The notes: generated by a model from the letters alone, not told the origin. A DNA stretch of 64,000 nucleotides from Ditylenchus dipsaci (GCA_004194705.1 SADC01001204.1:1054001-1118000), one strand, 5' to 3'. Positions 34,540 to 46,194 are shown, numbered from the stretch's first letter. A program made the numbers and translations.

Positions 34540-35150
34540 TTATTTCTTTTCTTAAAAAACTTTTTCGTAGCTCTGCATCTCCTCTTCCAAATGGCATATT
34601 GCTTTTAGCTTTATTATTTTGGATAAGTCACCATTCAGCTCCAAACACTTGTGAGGTTATTTTAGGAAGTTGACAAGCGTTTTCATTACTTTAACTGGTC
34701 AAAAGTTTTATTGAATTTCAAGCGTTGCGGCAATATCTTATCACTTTGTTGTAGCGCAGCTCAAGAGCTACACGATCCATTTTACAGAATTTTTTTTGGA
34801 AATTTGAGTGTTGAGATATGGCCTTTTGGAAAAAAACGAAAAATGACCTAAATCCAAATTTTCCCAATTTTTCGAATCTTGGTCGTTTTTCAACAAACTG
34901 GTTTTTTCGAAAGGCCATCAAAAGGCCACAAAAGGCCATCAAAAGGCCAGATTTCTAAAAATTATTCTGTAAAATGGATCGTATAGCTCTTGAGCTGCGC
35001 TACAACAGAGTGATAAGAGTTGCCGTAACGTTAAAACTCAATAAAACTCTTGACCAGTTAAAGTGATGAAAACGCTGGTCACCTTTTCCAAATGACTGAC
35101 AAGTGTTTGGAGCATAATGGTGACTTATCCGAAATAATAAAGCTAGAAGC
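34540..35150. repeat. Dispersed repeat family X, inverted pair
   Basis: ttttggataagtcaccattc, gctccaaacacttgtgagg and ctcaagagctac face their complements (tagctcttgagctgcgctac, gatgaaaacgctggtc, gtttggagcataatggtgac) around 34.87 kb. It is the same unit that makes up the palindromic mariner at 16.3 kb but without mariner ends. Confidence 0.7.
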
Positions 35151-35154
35151 AAAA

Positions 35155-35395
35155 CAGTTGGAACTCGATTTAACGAAATTCAAGGGACCGACCAAGTTAC
35201 CGCGTTCGACACCTTTTTTACACGCATTTTATCAAGCTTTTGCCAGTTCTGTTTTGACAGTCTGGTCCCAGATATTACAAGGATTCCAGTTTTGCCGATC
35301 ATTTTTGGATATCCAGATGGTTTCATTTAAAAAAATCCGAAAATCGGTGAAAAAAACAGGTTTTCGTTAACTCAAAATTCGTTAAATCGAGTTTG
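35155..35395. mobile_element. Worn CAGTC-type element
   Basis: cagttggaactcgatttaac at the left and gttaaatcgagttt at the right with gaaattcaagggaccgacc inside; the terminal CAGTC is mutated. Non-coding. Confidence 0.6.
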
Positions 35396-35399
35396 GTAA

Positions 35400-36236
35400 C
35401 ACTATAGAATGCCCCCCCCCCAGCTAGCGAAAAATTTACTTTTCCTGAAGGGGAAAAGACCCGTCCATTTTGATTCTCGTGCTCTGAATAGGCACGGAAA
35501 CACTTTGGTTTCCAAAAAATCGAAAAAAAAAATTTTCGATTTGCCTTGGTCCCCAAGGTAAAAAATTTAAGAAAATTCAAAAAAAAAATTTTTTTGAATT
35601 CCCGCCAAAACATTTTTTAAGGGATTTAGGGCTGTATTGGGAGGGGAAGGGAATAAACAGGGCCACTTTCATGGCAAAATTATTAAAAAAGTGAATTCTG
35701 GACTATTTCGGATGTCCTACCATGTTTTTCAACTGGGCCGTGGCAAAAAAGACTCTATATGCATTTTATGGTCAAGAGTACTTCTCGGAATCATGTCTAA
35801 GGTAAGTGAGTGCGCGCATCTCTAACTCTCAAGCCCCTGCGCCCCTTCGGGGGCGCAGGGGGCTTGGGGGCTTGGAGTTCAGATGCGCACACCCACATAC
35901 CTTAGACACAAATCACTCGAAGTGACTCTGGATGCATGAAAAGCATGCATACCAGAGTTTATTTATGCGGTAGGCCCAGTATTCAAAACTATGTTTAACA
36001 TCTTCTTGTTAATTCCTTTAAAAAATGTTTTGGCGGGAATTCAAAAAAATATTTTTTTAATTTTCTCAAATTTTTTACCTTGGGGGACCAAGGCAAATCG
36101 AAAATTTTTTTTTCGATTTTTCGGAAACCAAAGTGTTTCCGTGCCTATTCAGAGCACGAAAATCAAAATGAGACGGGTCCTTTCCCTTCAGGAAAAGTAA
36201 ATTTTTCGCTAGCTGGGGGGGGGCATTCTATAGTAT
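35400..36236. mobile_element. Poly-C/poly-G inverted-repeat element 2
   Basis: The left end tatagaatgcccccccccc and right end gggggggggcattctata pair, then arms of about 200 bases (gctagcgaaaaatttacttt, cggaaacactttggtttcc). The centre holds the GC-rich hairpin module. Non-coding. Confidence 0.9.
35795..35908. repeat. GC-rich hairpin module, copy 2
   Basis: gtctaaggtaagtgagtgcg ... gcgccccttcgggggcgcag ... acacccacatacctta. It is copy 1 in reverse orientation, with the GTAAGT-type arm first. Confidence 0.9.
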
Positions 36237-36459
36237 AGCCCGAGTTTTTGCTTATTTAGTGAGAAAAAATTTCTATTTCCGAAAAATGATCGGCAAAATC
36301 AGAATCCTTGCGTTTGAATTTGACCATTTGAAGTTTGAGGGGGGCTCTATTAGAGGGGGCTTTATTAGAGGAATTACGGTATATTACAGTATCTTTTGGA
36401 GGAGGGGGGGGGGGCGGGGGCTGGTTGGTCGTTATATGACAGTAGCGTCAAATTCTCAT

Positions 36460-37060
36460 TATCGTGTTCAGCGTAGAATTATACACCATGATGTACTCTC
36501 AGGACAATCAGGCATTCCAGTGTTAAAAAAGAAAAGTTTTCAAAATGATGATAGTCAAACCACTTCTTATTTAATAACAACGCTTGAAAAATATTTCGAT
36601 AATATTGATCTTGCAAATTTTTATTCAAATATTATTCCTAAATTAGGAACTCTAATGAAAGACACAACCATGAACATTTTGATAAATTCCAAATGATCTC
36701 TAGACATTTAGGCTCTTGTGCTGTTTACACTCCACCCATATTTTCTAAATTTCAACTTTGTTACGTTTGTTATTTTGCTCGTTTTCACAAGAACTTAAAA
36801 TTAAACCAATCACGAAATTTGTTTCTTTCAATTGGATAAAAAACAAAAATAAAAGACCACAACTCAAGGAAAATATCTTAACCTTTATTCATTTCATATC
36901 TAGCGTCGACTTATGAATTTTTATGAGATGACACCTTGTTATTTCGTTAGACACAGCTTGAAAAGGGCTGAATTTCAAAATTTAGAAAGGAATATGTTTA
37001 TATATTCTGCATATCAGGTAAGAAACTAGACTATCGAAAAGTGAGATAGGAGCATACTAG
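36460..37060 (+). other. Possible decayed coding sequence, unrecognised
   Basis: After a possible acceptor (tcgtgttcag) a frame runs RRIIHHDVLSGQSG, TTLEKYFDNIDLANFYSN to a stop at 36696. A second frame then gives GSCAVYTPPIFSKF and CYVCYFARFHKN, and a third VRHSLKRAEFQNLERN ending at a gtaaga donor. The composition is more protein-like than the flanks. I do not recognise the family; it may be a worn gene or captured fragment. Confidence 0.25.
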
Positions 37061-37359
37061 TAAGATTTGATCCTTATCTTCATAATGATTCTCAGTCAAA
37101 ATTATTTTTTTAACTTCAACGAGAAGGGCATGAAATTGAGGTGACGTTTCGACCAGCTTTACACACCGATTGAAAGCATATGGCCTGCTTATAGGTGCTT
37201 CACTTGCCAATTTTCTTCTCGACGCTACTACGATGAAAAAATCAAGCTTGATAATAAGATATTTTTTGTATGAAACATGGCTAAGTTTTGCAGAAAATAA
37301 ACAACCGGTAAGTAAAAAATGAAAAGACGTGACCATACTCGTTTCGGAAAATAGATCAC

Positions 37360-37525
37360 CAGCACCGGCGCCACGCTTTTCAAAATTTCGACGACGTCTC
37401 CGCAAGCGGCGCCGGCATCAGGCGCCACGGTAAAATTAGGGCGCCACCGCCGGCACCAGGCTATTTTGAAATTTCGGCACCCGTCATCTAGCTATAATAA
37501 GGGCGTCGACTCCGGTGCCGGTATT
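37360..37525. repeat. GGCGCCAC / GCCGGTGC words
   Basis: caccggcgccacg, gcggcgccggcatc, ggcgccaccgccgg and gactccggtgccgg, with both orientations. Another GC-rich word array in an AT-rich setting, breaking an otherwise open minus-strand frame (37031-37405). Confidence 0.6.
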
Positions 37526-37794
37526 TTTGTCGGTAAATTGAGTTTTTATAATGAAAAAATGTATTATTTTATCTCAATAATACTCAATTAAGAAGAAATT
37601 CATGAAAATTTTAAGAACATTTTCATAACAGTTTTCAAATTTTTTTGAAAAACAGCGCTTGTACAAGTATTGTGACAAAGTCGGCGCCTTACCGAAAATC
37701 TCGGGCGCGGGCTCTAGCTGTCAAGGGCTTATTCGGAGGGTGGTTATTTGGCAGTTTTCACGAAATGAAAAATCATTCAAATAAATCGACTGGG

Positions 37795-37862
37795 GTTCGA
37801 AGCTGCGACGTCTAAAAACGCTAAACTAATCACACGAATGCGCCACGCAACAGCAAAAAAAT
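37795..37862 (-). other. tRNA-like Pol III promoter fragment
   Basis: Read on the minus strand: gtggcgcattcgtgtgatta (A-box-like) and, after about 30 bases, gcagcttcgaaccccagtcg (B-box-like cttcgaacccc). This matches the form of tRNA-derived SINE heads. Flanks show no clear tail. Confidence 0.5.
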
Positions 37863-38526
37863 CTCATTTTCAATCTCGATTTTTTCATCCTAGAAGCATC
37901 GAATAAAAAATTGGCAAGTGAAACAGCAATAGGCACGCCATAAACTTTCTAACATCGTATACAGTTTGTGCCTTTCTCGTATTACACCACCACATTGACT
38001 CTTGACTTGTACAGGGGCTTATTTTCGGATAGTTCTATGGTTAAAACAATTTTTGCTGGTTTCGTAATGCAAATAGTACTTAAACTTTTAGTGCACTAAG
38101 ACCTTAAAACTTTTAAAAAGTATCACGCTTTTTTCCAAACCTTTAAAAATAGTCTTTCAAAAAAACATGACTAGAACACAAAAACATCAACATTCCATAA
38201 AAATTTAGCCGAAATAACACAAATCCTAAGATTTCAACACATGCATTTGGTCCATCACTTCCTGCTTCAGACAATGCAAATATTTTTAAAAAATATTGAC
38301 AAAAAGAGTGACTGTTTCATCACAAAGCTTTGAATAAAGGTCGTAAAGGTAACGATTTATGTGTTATCGAGATTTTAACGATGTCTTTGAGTCCTTCCTC
38401 AGGGCGATTCCTAAGCAAAGATGGTCTCTGGTAACTTCCAGACGCCTCTTTTTATGATCTTCTTCTTTTTTTTTAGAAGTTGGCTGTTAACAACACACAG
38501 GCAATCGTAAAAAGGGCTGCGCGGGC

Positions 38527-38535
38527 TATAAAAGG
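38527..38535 (+). promoter_or_regulatory. TATA box of the cysteine-rich secreted gene
   Basis: TATAAAAGG within a GC-rich local context (gcgggctataaaaggcg). An initiator-like ttcagtgg follows at 38563-38570, and an ATG opening a signal-peptide exon lies about 100 bases on. Confidence 0.65.
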
Positions 38536-38634
38536 CGTGTGTAGGTGGAGGCAAAATTTCCATTCAGTGGTTGTAACAATAGAAAAAATTTATACTCCTT
38601 TACTTGACTTTATTTTACTCAACGAACTATTGCG

Positions 38635-41600
38635 ATGAACCCTACTATTCAAGTGGCCACTCTTTTTACTTCTTTTTCTTTTGGTCTTCAGGTTTGTTAT
38701 TTTCAATCTTTTTATGTTAAAGGTTAGTTTATACAGGGTGCGGCAAAAGTTTGATCAACAACTTAAAACCGCCATAACTTTGTTAATAATCAACACTTTC
38801 CAATAATTTTTTATTCATTTTGAAGCCAACAAATAACAGAACAAAACACGTTCAAAGATTTTTAAATATCCTCCATTCTCTTTGACGCAAGCCCTCAGGC
38901 GTTTCGGCCAATTTTCGACTACATGACAGGGCAATTCTTCGTCAATTTCGTCCCAAGCTGCCAGAAGAGAAGCCTTCAACTGAGCCAAACTGTTGTGAGA
39001 TATTTTTGCACGCCTTTTCTTCCAAGATTGACCAGATTAAATAGTCCAGCGAGTTGAGATCAGGTAATGAATACGGCCATCTGGAGAATGATCCTTGCAC
39101 CATTGTTGAGTTGTCTTGGCTTTGTGAGCTGGAGTAGAGTCTTGTTGAAACGTCCATTGTTGTTCCCTGAAGTGCTCATTTGCCCATGGTTCTACGACGG
39201 CCTCCAGAATTTGATTCCAATAGATTTGTTGATTGATTTTGACGCCCTGATCGATGAACACCAGCGAAGTTTTTCCATTCGCAGTGATGCCCGCACAACC
39301 ATAACGCTTGCTGGATGAGCTGCCTTCGAAACTATTCTTCGATTGATATTTGCAGCAGAGATATACTGGCCAAGATCTGAGTGTTCTGCTTGTTGAATTG
39401 CTGACCCACGGTAAAAGAGCTTCTTATCCGAAAAAAGAACTGACTTGTATCGATAACCACGGAACCTTCAGAGCAAAGCTTTGCATTTCTGGTACCTGGC
39501 GTCTTTAGAGCATCCGTGAGCAAATGAACTTCTTGTAGCTTGTAAGAGTGCATCCCTAGCTTCTGTTTGACAATTCTTCTAACACTTCTTTTACTGATTC
39601 CGAGCTGTTTTGTCATCTTTCTCTTTGAACGTTGTGGATTTTGACCAATTTTCTGCTTGAGCTTTTTTTGCACCACTGGTTTGTTGGCAGTCGCTACTCT
39701 TCCACTACGATGACGATCTTCTAACGTGCCAAGCTCCCGGTAACGCGGAACAGCCTTTGAAACGGCAGATTTGTCAATTCCCAGCTCATTTGCAATTGCT
39801 GACACTTGCTTTCCACGGCTATGCAATTCCACGATTGTGCTTCTTCGACTTCGAGCGTTCATTTGATGCCTAAAACATAGACAAAAATAAAAACGAGAAC
39901 ACCTTCGAAAGGTTCACACTTATTTCCGCCAAACTGCTTTCCGCCAACTGCTTTCCGCCAACTATTTCCCGCCAAACTGATTTCCGCCAAACTATTTTCC
40001 GCAAAGCTGATTTCCGCCAACTTTTTTAAATTCATAATATAGTCGTCTAAGAATCAAGGTTAATGAATAGAAAGCTTCAATGTTCATGCGAAATCGATAC
40101 AATCTGAAACTAGCGAGTACTTTCTACGAACCTTGCAATTTCCTTCTAAGAATGTCGAAACTTCCCATGAGGCTAGAATGAGGTTACATAACGGTTTATT
40201 CAATGAGAATTCAAGGCTCATTCAGGGATCATCAAGGATCATCAAGGTTTCTATCCTTGCACAAGATTTGAAACCAATATTCTAAAGGTTCAAAGCTTGG
40301 AACTTTTGGCGAACTCTGCAGTAACCTGGTCAAAAAGTCGAAAATAAAACAATGAAGCCATACCCTTCAAACCCTGCTTCCCGGTGATTAAACTAACACA
40401 GCTTTGTATCCCTATTCCAGTAAAATTTTATTCTCTTAAACAAATTAACATTCCATAGTACGCATAAAGAAAACAATAACAGGCAATGAAAGTTAGAATC
40501 TATGACAACTTTCGGGCTATAATTTTTTTGACTATGTTCATTCGAGCATTTTCCATTTTGACCTGAGAGAAATTCAACTTTCCACGTCGGCATACACTTT
40601 CGGCATATCGGTAAATGAATACTCCGCAATCAAATGGTTTCGTCTGTGCTGGAATGTCCTGAAAATTGCAACTACTCCGCACCCCAAAAATATTAAGCAT
40701 ATTTTTGGCCTAAAATCAAGCCATTGCATCAGATCTACTTCATTGCAGCCTCTTTTTATAGCATATTTCTGCAGAAATACCCTACAAAATAGTCTTGAAA
40801 TCAGTACAATATAGAGAACCTTACTTCGCCAACTTTAAGTGTTGATTGCCGTCCCCGCGGAGTGAGTCATAAAAGATGATTGCACCCTCTCCAACATTGA
40901 TAATCTAAAACAAAAAACGGTACAAGTCAAAAATAAAAGTCATTAATTCCCTAAAGCATACCACCAGTGACCAATGACTGGGCGAACGGACGGGAAGAAG
41001 CAAAAGATCGAAGTCGAATAGATCAACATTTTTTGTCCAGTGAAGTACTTTCTTTGGCCCTTCCTGCGAGGTCAAGCTCTGTGTGGTTATCTTCTAAAAA
41101 TTTCACTGTCCCTAAACATTAGATAGTTAAGAAATACCGCTCATGTTTTTCCAATGTGACCACTTCGATTTGCTTCTTTCTTTTTTTGATCTCCGTCAGC
41201 TTTTCTTCATTATTCAGCTTTGCGCATTTCATAACCAATACTCATTGCTAGCACTTTTCTTTTGCTCGTTTTGCTGATCGATGCCATTTTCTATGAAAAA
41301 TCTAATCAATATCGTGCTTGTCAACAAATTTTCAGCCATGGAAAAAACAGCAACATGAAGATGGTAATACACAGAAGAAAGAAAAGTGAAATAGTATAGA
41401 CCAAATTCTGGCTAAAACCTTATTTAAAAAATTGGCGGAAATCAGCTTTGCGGAAAATAGTTTGGCGGAAATCAGTTTGGCGGAAAATAGTTGGCGGAAA
41501 GCAGTTGGCGGAAAGCAGTTTGGCGGAAATAAGTGTGAACCTTCGAAAAAGGAAGAACAGTGCTATAAAATAAAAAAAAGTTTTCTGAAAAATGTTGAGT

Positions 41601-44561
41601 AGAAAAAAGTTGCGGCAATTTAAAAGTTGTTGATCGAACTTTTGCCTCACCCTGTAAAGTTGTGATGAAAAAAGTTTCTAATTTGGCTAGCTGATTTTCT
41701 GAGTGTTAGTATTGATATTTTTGAACTTAGGAGATATTATCTAGTAAATCTCTTCTTTGAAAATGAAAAAATATACACAAAGAATTTTATTTGCAATTCT
41801 GTTATACAGTCGACGCTCGATATAATGCCACCCCTTGGGACCGACCCGAGGTGGCGTTATATCGGGGGTCGCTTATATCGAGGGTTCACTTGACTGAATT
41901 TCAGTCAAAGCTGACCAAATTGTTCCATTTCTGGGTGGCGTTATATTGAGGTAGCGTTATATCGAAGGTCTACTGTATCTAACAGTTTTTCCCTACCTCA
42001 AACTTCGTTGCTGTTGCAGTGCTTTATCACTTGCGTGCCTATGGAATTGATTTTAACTTGATGTTGCTAGTTGAGTCCTTGTCTTCAGCCTTATTGATGT
42101 TTCTAAAGTCTATAGTTTGCATAAGAAGATTGCATATACTTTGCATCGTTTGTATAGGAAAAATTGACAATTCAGTTTGATATCCCCTTCCGAACTTTAC
42201 CTTCCTGCACTTAAATTGCACCTTGTGAAGATAAGCAAACCGAGGGTTGTCTAGCCGTATTATAGCCCCCCCCTCTCCCGTCAGAAAATCCTGTGTACGC
42301 TTATAAATTGTTGGTATTTCTATAGACAGTCTTCATATCAAATTCCAGTTTCTTCTATTTTTCGATTTTAAACTTTTTGTAAACTTTGAAAGCTTTCTAA
42401 AACGTTTACATTTGTCACTTTTGAAGAGTGCGGACTTACAGAGAATATAAACCAATAAAACTGTAGATCTTGAAATTGTTAAAAAGGGCTGAAAATTTGG
42501 TAAAATTTAAGAAAAAAAAGACACTATAAAATTTATAAAAAACCTCGTTTACATTTACAAAAATAATAATTATCTAAATTACTAATTTTAGCTTTGCCTA
42601 CCCAAAAGAGATCAGACCAGGAAGTAGTGACTATTAATGACTCTTCTGTGCTCCAACCTACTTTTTCTTCGCCGAACAAAAACAAATTGTCTTCAAAGAC
42701 AAGTACGACTAAGGACAACACTTCTGTGAATCCGCCAATAAAGATGAATAGCAAGAAGCTACAGTCAAACGCACCATCTGATTCTAGTGTCAAAAAGAAA
42801 TTGAACAGACAGCAGTTTAGGCAAAAAATTCTTTCTTATTGCAAAAGATATTTGCCTGATTATGGCCTACATTGTGCAGCTCAAAGCGACAAAAGCATGA
42901 ATGATCAACAAAGGGTTGATACTGGAATGTCCAAACTAGATGGGCCAGAGAAAAGAGAAATTAAGGTTAGTGCTTTTTTATTGTTCAAAAAGCACTACTA
43001 AGTGGTACTATGAAAAAAAATATTTTAATTATTTTCGCAGTATTTAGTGACTACAGTCAAGTCTCGATATCCTTTGGACCAATCAAATTGTTAGAATAGT
43101 TATTCGAAAATGGGTTAAGTGATCACTATAGGGGAGTGGGAGTAATCAATCTATCTAAAATACGAGATGCAGCTTTTTCTCAAATACCACTCATAATTCA
43201 TTTTCAAGCTCGTATTTTTTAGTATTCGAAAAGTATCGTATTTTTTTCTAAAGAGCCATTATGCTCTAAAAACCAACCTCTTGACTTTGACAATATATAT
43301 CGTAGCTCAAATTATACAAGTCTGTTAATTGCGTTTTCTGCATTCCCACCAGTTCTACCGTTTTCACTTTTTATATTTGGTTGAGCTCGAGAAAAATCTT
43401 GAGATCAACCTAAAAAGAGAGGAAACACGGGAGTCTGAAAACACAATTCAAGAGCACGAATTCCAACCAAATCGATACTATAGATGTTAGACCTAAATAT
43501 TTATACGAATATTTGTCAGTAAAGCATTAGGTGCATTTAAGCCAGGCAATCCAAAGCATCTTGATTTTTCAATATTTGATTCAGCTTTTTCCAGCTCAAT
43601 TAACCACACCTCTTTTCAGCAACAGCCTGTGAACTCTAACCCCCAAGCCAATTTTTGTGCCAGTTACAACATGTATTGTCGCCGTTTTCTTCTGTCTCAG
43701 CCTAAATTTTCAATGCGGAACTCATCTAACACAACAGATCCTAAACCATCACAAACTACATCCCAGACAAAATCTTCTTTAGAAAAGCCATTGAATAAAA
43801 CCAGTGCTTCCACTAAGCCCCCTCAAGTTCTCAAAAGAACCACTTCTGTACCTCAACCTAGCTCAACTACTCATCGCCCTCTAATCAGCAAAACAACAAC
43901 TAGCACAACAGCAACAAATTCTCCACCTGAGACTCTACCTAAAAAAGAGTCTTCCAACTTGACAGTCCAACAAACCACTGCCCATCTAAACACCCCAACC
44001 CAAGACAAAAATGTCAAAATCAATGTTACGGTAGAAGAAAAACCTCAGCTAAAAGATCCTAGACAGCCTAAATACACTGGTCCAGACAGCTCCAAAAACA
44101 GCAAAAACTCAACTTCAGTGGAAGATATTGACCGTAGATCTTCCCCTTTAGTGCTTCCTCCACCCATTCCAAATGCGGCCTCTGATGCTGATACCCTGTT
44201 CAAGGATTCTCCCCTCAAATCTCATGTTAAAAAAGCCTTAGATGCGGACTTGGCTGGAGCAGCTCCACAGGCCCAAACTCAAGATCGACCCAAAATATTG
44301 CCAGTGGTAGTGATGGGTGGCGCTAGCCCAAGTAATGCTGCTGGAACGGTAGCTGGATTGCTTGGCAAGGCCGGAGGAGTTAAAGACCCTACTTGCACAG
44401 CCGACTGCACAGCCCCACATTGCACTACAGAGTGCAAGTGTGCAAACACTCATAAAACAGTGGAAGCCAAATGTAATCCTCCTTCTAATGCAGACTTAAC
44501 TAGTATGTGTCAGGCTTGGTATGAAAAGTGTCAAATGTACAAACCTATTCAGTTTGCTTAA
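38635..44561 (+). CDS. Cysteine-rich secreted protein with a low-complexity middle, nematode-type
   Basis: Exons 38635-38722, 42592-42965 and 43620-44561 join in phase (phase 1, then 0), giving 467 residues. Exon 1 opens MNPTIQVATLFTSFSFGLQ, a likely signal peptide, and ends at a strong aaag|gttagt donor; its link to exon 2 is inferred. Three short cysteine modules of similar shape occur: SYCKRYLPDYGLHC, NFCASYNMYCRRF and SMCQAWYEKCQMY. Between the second and third lies a Thr/Ser/Pro/Lys-rich stretch of about 200 residues, then CTADCTAPHCTTECKCANTH. The ending (HxTVEAKCNPP, MCQAWYEKC, PIQF) recalls uncharacterised nematode extracellular proteins. Function is unknown. Intron 1 holds a Tc1/mariner element; intron 2 a worn CAGTCAAGTCTCGATAT end. 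AATAAA is at 44580-44585. Confidence 0.7.
38942..39862 (-). pseudogene. Tc1/mariner transposase, frameshifted
   Basis: From a start at 39862 the minus strand reads a paired helix-turn-helix region: IVELHSRGKQVSAIANELGI, then GISKRSVRRIVKQKLGMHSY. The frame is then lost near 39.46 kb. In another frame FIDQGVKINQQIYW and WTFQQDSTPAHKAKTTQQW (second catalytic Asp) follow, and in a third SLPDLNSLDYLIWSILE (third acidic residue). At least two shifts separate these blocks, so no active enzyme is made. Confidence 0.85.
39911..41541. mobile_element. Nested inverted-repeat element, word TTTCCGCCAAACT, carrying a Ulp1-like gene
   Basis: Both ends begin GGTTCACACTTATTTCCGCC and run for about 130 bases as near-perfect inverted repeats made of seven variants of tttccgccaaact. 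A 7-base duplication TTCGAAA flanks it (39904-39910 and 41542-41548). It has landed inside the Tc1/mariner element, so it moved more recently. It encodes a C48-type protease on the minus strand and no transposase that I can see. Confidence 0.9.
40500..41287 (-). CDS. Ulp1/SENP-like C48 cysteine protease carried by a transposon
   Basis: Minus-strand exons 40962-41093, 40825-40904, 40739-40781 and 40500-40658 join in phase with GT-AG sites; a start at 41287 (MASISKTSKRKVL) and the piece before 41093 are uncertain. The protein shows the Ulp1 catalytic order: VDLFDFDLLLLPV, SHWSLV (His), AIIFYDSL (Asp), then DIPAQTKPFDCGVFIYRYAE (Gln and Cys). All four catalytic positions are present. Family members remove SUMO or similar tags from proteins. 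The frame is only about 170-200 residues, i.e. little more than a catalytic domain. It lies between the TTCCGCC inverted repeats, so it is probably a cargo or helper gene of the element. It may still be a worn copy: between 41.29 and 41.1 kb I cannot find a clean frame. Confidence 0.7.
41804..41977. mobile_element. CAGTCRA MITE, TACAGTCGACGCTCGATATAA
   Basis: 174 bases; left tacagtcgacgctcgatata, right atatcgaaggtctactgta, TA at both ends, with gaccgacccgaggtggcg inside. It sits in intron 1 of the cysteine-rich gene, just beyond the Tc1/mariner element. Confidence 0.85.
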
Positions 44562-44585
44562 TTCTTGTGTTTATGTGTAAATAAA

Positions 44586-46194
44586 GATTTATGATTGATT
44601 TTTTTAATTTTAAACAAAAAATTAAAAAAGATACCATATTTATTCTAATAGAACGGCACCCCCTACTTTTAAGACCTATATCTCAGGGCATCTCTTAAAG
44701 CCCTTTTATTCTACTTCAAAGCTTTTTCTAGTGCAGTTTTTCTTACTTTGTCAACTAGTGTATATTGATAACTAAAAGATGACCTTGTCACACTTTTTGT
44801 GTATATTCAAGTATCAACAACGTTTTCGAAAAAGGACACAAATCTTAATTTAGACTAAAATTTCACATTTAATCGTCAGAAATACCTAGATGATATCTCA
44901 TTAGTAAGCCCGTGACTTAGGCTTTTTCAAACTACTAGGATCAATCTAAAAAAATTGACAAGATCTGCCTTTTTGAAGTTGCATAAGCAAAAATCTTGAC
45001 TTTGCTGGTTCTTAGGTGCAGAAATAATAATATTTTCTAACTTTTTTCATTACTATTGTGTTCCGCGTGAAATTTCACCAGGAAGTACTACTGGCAAACT
45101 TATGGCGTTTCGTTGTATTAGTGAATTTTGCTTTATGTGACGCAAAAGCAACTAAAACGCAAAAGCAAGTTTGAAAAATATTCGTAAAATCAGGTGTTTT
45201 GCTGAAACAGAGATTTACTATTTGTAAACAGAGATAAATCAAGCGTTTCTTTATACATGAATATAAAAAGATGAAACATATGGATTTTCTTCGAAAGTGG
45301 ACTTTTTTCTTTAAAACTTTTAAAAAGAAATACCGCATATACTCTTATAAATAGCCCCGCCCCCTGGCGTCAAAAACGTGTTCTTGGTACTGTGTTTTGT
45401 ATCCCTCTAGAAGATTTCTTTCAGGCAAATCATCAATGAGTTGAGCTGTAATTTGAATAAGAAAATTTCACCTAATAATTTTTTCACTTGAATTTTTTCA
45501 CGGCCATATTCAGGGTGACTAACTTAAATTAAAAAAAGAGATATAATTTGTAAAAAAAGAGACAAATTTTTTTGAAAAGTTGGTGCGCTGACAAAAAGGT
45601 GACGAAAATGCCACCTTACATTCTTTCAGAAGGTGGCAAAAAAATTTAAAAGGCGGCAAGGATGTCGCAAATTGCATTAGGGGTGGTTGCAGTTTGGCTA
45701 TGGCAGATTACAGTTGCGACACACACACACATAAACACTAGCGCCAAGTTTTTTTGGTTTATGGTCTGGGGATCTCAATTATTTTAATTGAAAGTCGCAT
45801 ACTGGCTTTTCAGTTAAACTTAATTATTCTAGACGAATTTTTGGTTGTCCTTGTCGTTTCGCACTTCTGAAAACAAAATATTTAATCAAACTTAAAAATA
45901 GATATAACTAAACGCTCTAATTATACGCCATGGCTTATCACGACCCTTTAAATTTGAATCATAGCGCAGTTCAAGACAAACAAAACGCCAAGAATGCCAC
46001 AACAATTTCAGTAATGACGTGGATCCAGTCCCCAATTTTTTTGATAATTGAACTATTGATATATAAAAATATTTTCAAACAGCTAAGTCATAAAAAATGT
46101 CCCGCACGCGTTTGAATTTTCAAAATTCTCATTGTCATTAACAAGTATGGCCTTTTAAATCAATCACAAAAATCAATCACCGCTTAATAATTTT
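44586..46194. other. No gene seen; AT-rich intergenic
   Basis: Between the poly(A) site of the cysteine-rich gene and the 3' end of the minus-strand secreted gene. A cluster of gccacct/aggtggc words at 45.59-45.68 kb and a short CA run at 45.72 kb are the only structure. The frame at 45930-46115 has no recognisable domain. Confidence 0.5.

Larger units (their letters stand above)
38732..41656. mobile_element. Tc1/mariner element split by a nested insertion
   Basis: The left TIR tacagggtgcggcaaaagtt continues to gatcaacaactt. The right end is its mirror (aagttgttgatcgaactttt, then cctgta) with three mismatches. Without the 1631-base nested element at 39911-41541, plus one copy of its seven-base duplication, the element would be about 1.3 kb, the normal size for this group. 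It lies in intron 1 of the cysteine-rich gene. Confidence 0.9.

Noticed and set aside
42760..42775. A CAGTCRA MITE end (ctacagtcaaacgc)
   Set aside because: It falls inside an intact coding exon of the cysteine-rich protein and has no partner; coincidence.
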